DNA of 7,750 nucleotides, taken from contig SKLC01000308.1 in assembly GCA_007123425.1 (NCBI GenBank), positions 1 to 7,750 of the forward strand, in the 5' to 3' direction. The notes below the pieces were generated by a model. It worked only from the letters and a program-made list of their open reading frames with translations. It was not told where the DNA came from and searched no databases. This document shows, one piece after another, positions 6,701-7,750 of the stretch. Each line of letters starts with the position of its first letter. Position 1 is the first letter of the stretch. The stretch comes from Nitriliruptoraceae bacterium. Lineage in GTDB: Bacteria; Actinomycetota; Nitriliruptoria; Nitriliruptorales; Nitriliruptoraceae. Both the position numbers and the translations under genes were made by a program.

Positions 6701-7131
6701 GCAAGCGCACCATCCACCAGATCGGCCTGCCCTACCACTGGGCCTACCTGGGGCTGGTCACCGGCGACAACGTCAACGAGCTGATCGGCTTCGTCGCCGA
6801 CCCCAACGTCTCCATCCAGTCGTCGAAGGCGCTGACCGCCGACATCCGCCCCGGGCGGCGCAGCCGCAAGCGCCGGGTGGTCACCAGCGGGCCGCTGGAT
6901 CCGCACGCGACCTTCGGCGGCGACCCCGACCGGGACCGGGGCCGCGAGCGCATCGCCGGCCACCTCGAGGACACCCACGTGGAGCCCGAGGGCGCCCACC
7001 CGCCCGCCGCACCCCACGAGCGGGCCCCCAGCGAGCACCAGCCACCGCAGCACCTCGGGCCGCCGCCGGACCCCGAGGACCGCGCCCACGACCACGCGCC
7101 GGACGAGCCACCGCCCGACGAGGAGCGCTGA
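3715..7131 (+). CDS. fdhA/fdnG-like: Formate dehydrogenase alpha (catalytic) subunit, selenoprotein read through TGA 4288-4290
   Basis: This is a molybdopterin (bis-MGD) formate dehydrogenase that oxidises formate to CO2. It has 1138 residues counting selenocysteine 192, against about 1015 in E. coli FdnG. The [4Fe-4S] motif CPYCAVGC...C uses Cys53, 56, 60 and 88, followed by Lys90. The core reads NQARI-Sec-HSSTVPGLGTSFGRGG, the active-site signature, with His193 after Sec. Further family motifs: GSNMAECHPVGFQWVMEAK, HVDPRFTRT (252-260), ALRGHASIQGSTD with Arg466 (the conserved active-site Arg) and MGENP (570-574). The C-terminal dinucleotide-binding domain spans about 916-1045 (YPYALTTYRLTEHH to SSKALTADI). 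An Arg/Lys patch (1045-1054) and a disordered Pro/Asp/Glu/His-rich tail of about 84 residues follow. No twin-arginine leader is seen, so the enzyme is probably cytoplasmic. Its stop codon abuts the beta-subunit ATG. Without recoding, translation would end at residue 191, before the active site. Confidence 0.95.
4288..4290 (+). other. Selenocysteine codon (TGA) at residue 192
   Basis: The TGA is in frame between ENQARI and HSSTV, the exact place of Sec in FdnG/FdhF (Sec196 in E. coli FdnG, to my recollection). Codons 3715-4287 and 4291-7128 share one frame with no other stop. The 30 codons between this TGA and the first downstream ATG (4381) encode conserved family sequence, so translation must pass through the TGA. 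Sec would ligate the Mo or W. Confidence 0.95.
4291..4320 (+). promoter_or_regulatory. Bacterial SECIS element
   Basis: After the TGA come 11 linker bases (4291-4301), then GGTCCCC (4302-4308), the loop GGTCT (4309-4313) and GGGGACC (4314-4320). This is a perfect 7-bp stem capped by GGUCU. In E. coli fdhF, SelB recognises a stem-loop 11 bases after the UGA with the same GGUCU in its apical loop, and the same GGU/ACC base of the upper stem. E. coli has a bulged U below the loop, while here the stem is continuous. The element also encodes protein (residues 193-202). Confidence 0.9.
7121..7125 (+). promoter_or_regulatory. Ribosome binding site of the beta subunit inside the alpha 3' end
   Basis: AGGAG lies within the last codons of the alpha gene, 6 bases before the ATG at 7132. 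With the stop codon (7129-7131) directly touching that ATG, this indicates translational coupling of the two subunits. Confidence 0.7.
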
Positions 7132-7750
7132 ATGGCGGTCTCCCCCGAGGACATGCCCACCGACGACGAGACCCTGCAGCAGTGGGTCGGTTCGCGGCTG
7201 GCCCTGCACACCGAACAGGTCCGTGAGGACATCGCGGAGCCGGGGCGCAAGGGCTTCTTCACCGACACCACGGTGTGCATCGGCTGCAAGGCCTGCGAGG
7301 TGGCCTGCAAGCAGTGGAACCAGCTGCCCGACGACGGCTTTGAGTTCACCGGCACCAGCTACGACAACACCGGCGACCTCGGCGCCTCGACCTGGCGGCA
7401 CGTCGCCTTCATCGAGCGGCCCGGCAAGCATCCCACCACCGGCTTCGCCGACATCTCCTGGTTCGAGAACGACGAGGCCGCGCCACCGGTCGCCTTCGGC
7501 CCCGACCCCCACGGCGGCGCGGACTTCTCGTGGCTGATGATGTCGGACGTGTGCAAGCACTGCGTGCACGCGGGCTGCCTCGACGTCTGCCCCACCGGCT
7601 CGATCATCCGCACCGAGTACGACTCGGTCTTCGTGCAGGAGGACATCTGCAACGGCTGCGGGATGTGCATCCCCGCCTGCCCCTTCGGGGTGATCGACCG
7701 CCGCGAGGACGACGGGCGGGCCTGGAAGTGCACCCTGTGCTACGACCGGC
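7132..7750 (+). CDS. fdhB/fdnH-like: Formate dehydrogenase beta subunit, four-cluster ferredoxin type (partial)
   Basis: 206 complete codons run to the window edge with no stop. The Cys pattern matches the FdnH/HybA-type electron-transfer subunit that carries electrons away from the alpha-subunit cluster: CIGCKACEVAC (Cys49, 52, 55, 59), CKHCVHAGCLDVC (141, 144, 149, 153), CNGCGMCIPAC (173, 176, 179, 183) and the start of the last cluster, CTLC (200, 203), giving up to four [4Fe-4S] clusters. The rest of the last motif and any C-terminal membrane anchor lie beyond the edge. The N-terminal 48 residues before the first cluster are polar, with no signal or membrane segment, in line with a cytoplasmic complex. 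The insert between clusters (about 64-140) is the usual loop of this family. It is in one operon with alpha, with no gap. A membrane or NAD-linked partner, if any, would be downstream. Confidence 0.93.
   Translation, partial: MAVSPEDMPTDDETLQQWVGSRLALHTEQVREDIAEPGRKGFFTDTTVCIGCKACEVACKQWNQLPDDGFEFTGTSYDNTGDLGASTWRHVAFIERPGKHPTTGFADISWFENDEAAPPVAFGPDPHGGADFSWLMMSDVCKHCVHAGCLDVCPTGSIIRTEYDSVFVQEDICNGCGMCIPACPFGVIDRREDDGRAWKCTLCYDR

Noticed and set aside
6358..7569. A 403-codon open frame on the minus strand
   Set aside because: It is antisense to the end of the alpha subunit and the Cys-rich beta subunit, whose iron-sulfur motifs are unmistakable. Its own product has no motif.
1..7750. CRISPR array, tRNA, rRNA, insertion sequence or prophage signs
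   Set aside because: No regularly spaced repeats, tRNA-like cloverleaf, transposase motif or long terminal inverted repeats were seen by eye on either strand.

Overview
The window is very GC-rich, with G/C at nearly every third codon position. It carries ordinary aerobic actinobacterial gene content: an F420-type luciferase-like oxidoreductase, a classical SDR, an OFA-family MFS carrier and an actinobacterial-type formate dehydrogenase. Two promoters fit the TANNNT -10 pattern. I infer a high-GC Actinomycetota, possibly Thermoleophilia or a relative, but the class cannot be settled from the sequence alone.

Layout. Bases 159 to 1 (minus) hold the N-terminus of a secreted or membrane-anchored protein that runs off the left edge. 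A 205-base divergent spacer (160-364) separates it from a row of plus-strand genes: an SDR dehydrogenase (365-1225), a luciferase-like, probably F420-dependent oxidoreductase (1328-2218) and an OFA-family MFS transporter (2338-3615). A perfect 9-bp hairpin with a GCGA loop follows the transporter (3619-3640). Next come a good promoter (3650-3678), the catalytic subunit of a molybdenum/tungsten formate dehydrogenase (3715-7131) and, directly after its stop codon, the start of the iron-sulfur electron-transfer subunit (7132 to the right edge).

The main result is that the formate dehydrogenase alpha gene is one selenoprotein gene, not two ORFs or a pseudogene. The in-frame TGA at 4288-4290 sits exactly where FdnG/FdhF enzymes have the active-site selenocysteine. 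The frame stays open and conserved on both sides. Eleven bases downstream is a 7-bp stem capped by a GGTCT loop, the hallmark of a bacterial SECIS element. A standard gene caller would split this gene into 3715-4290 and about 4381-7131 and lose the active site.

How the genes may work together: the OFA transporter could move formate, oxalate or another small carboxylate across the membrane. The cytoplasmic formate dehydrogenase (no Tat signal is visible) would oxidise formate to CO2 and pass electrons through the four-cluster ferredoxin-like beta subunit. The transporter-dehydrogenase link rests on adjacency only, and the hairpin plus promoter between them suggest separate transcription units. 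The SDR and luciferase-like genes look like generic catabolic oxidoreductases of unknown substrate. No selA, selB, selC or selD lies in the window, so the selenocysteine machinery must be encoded elsewhere.
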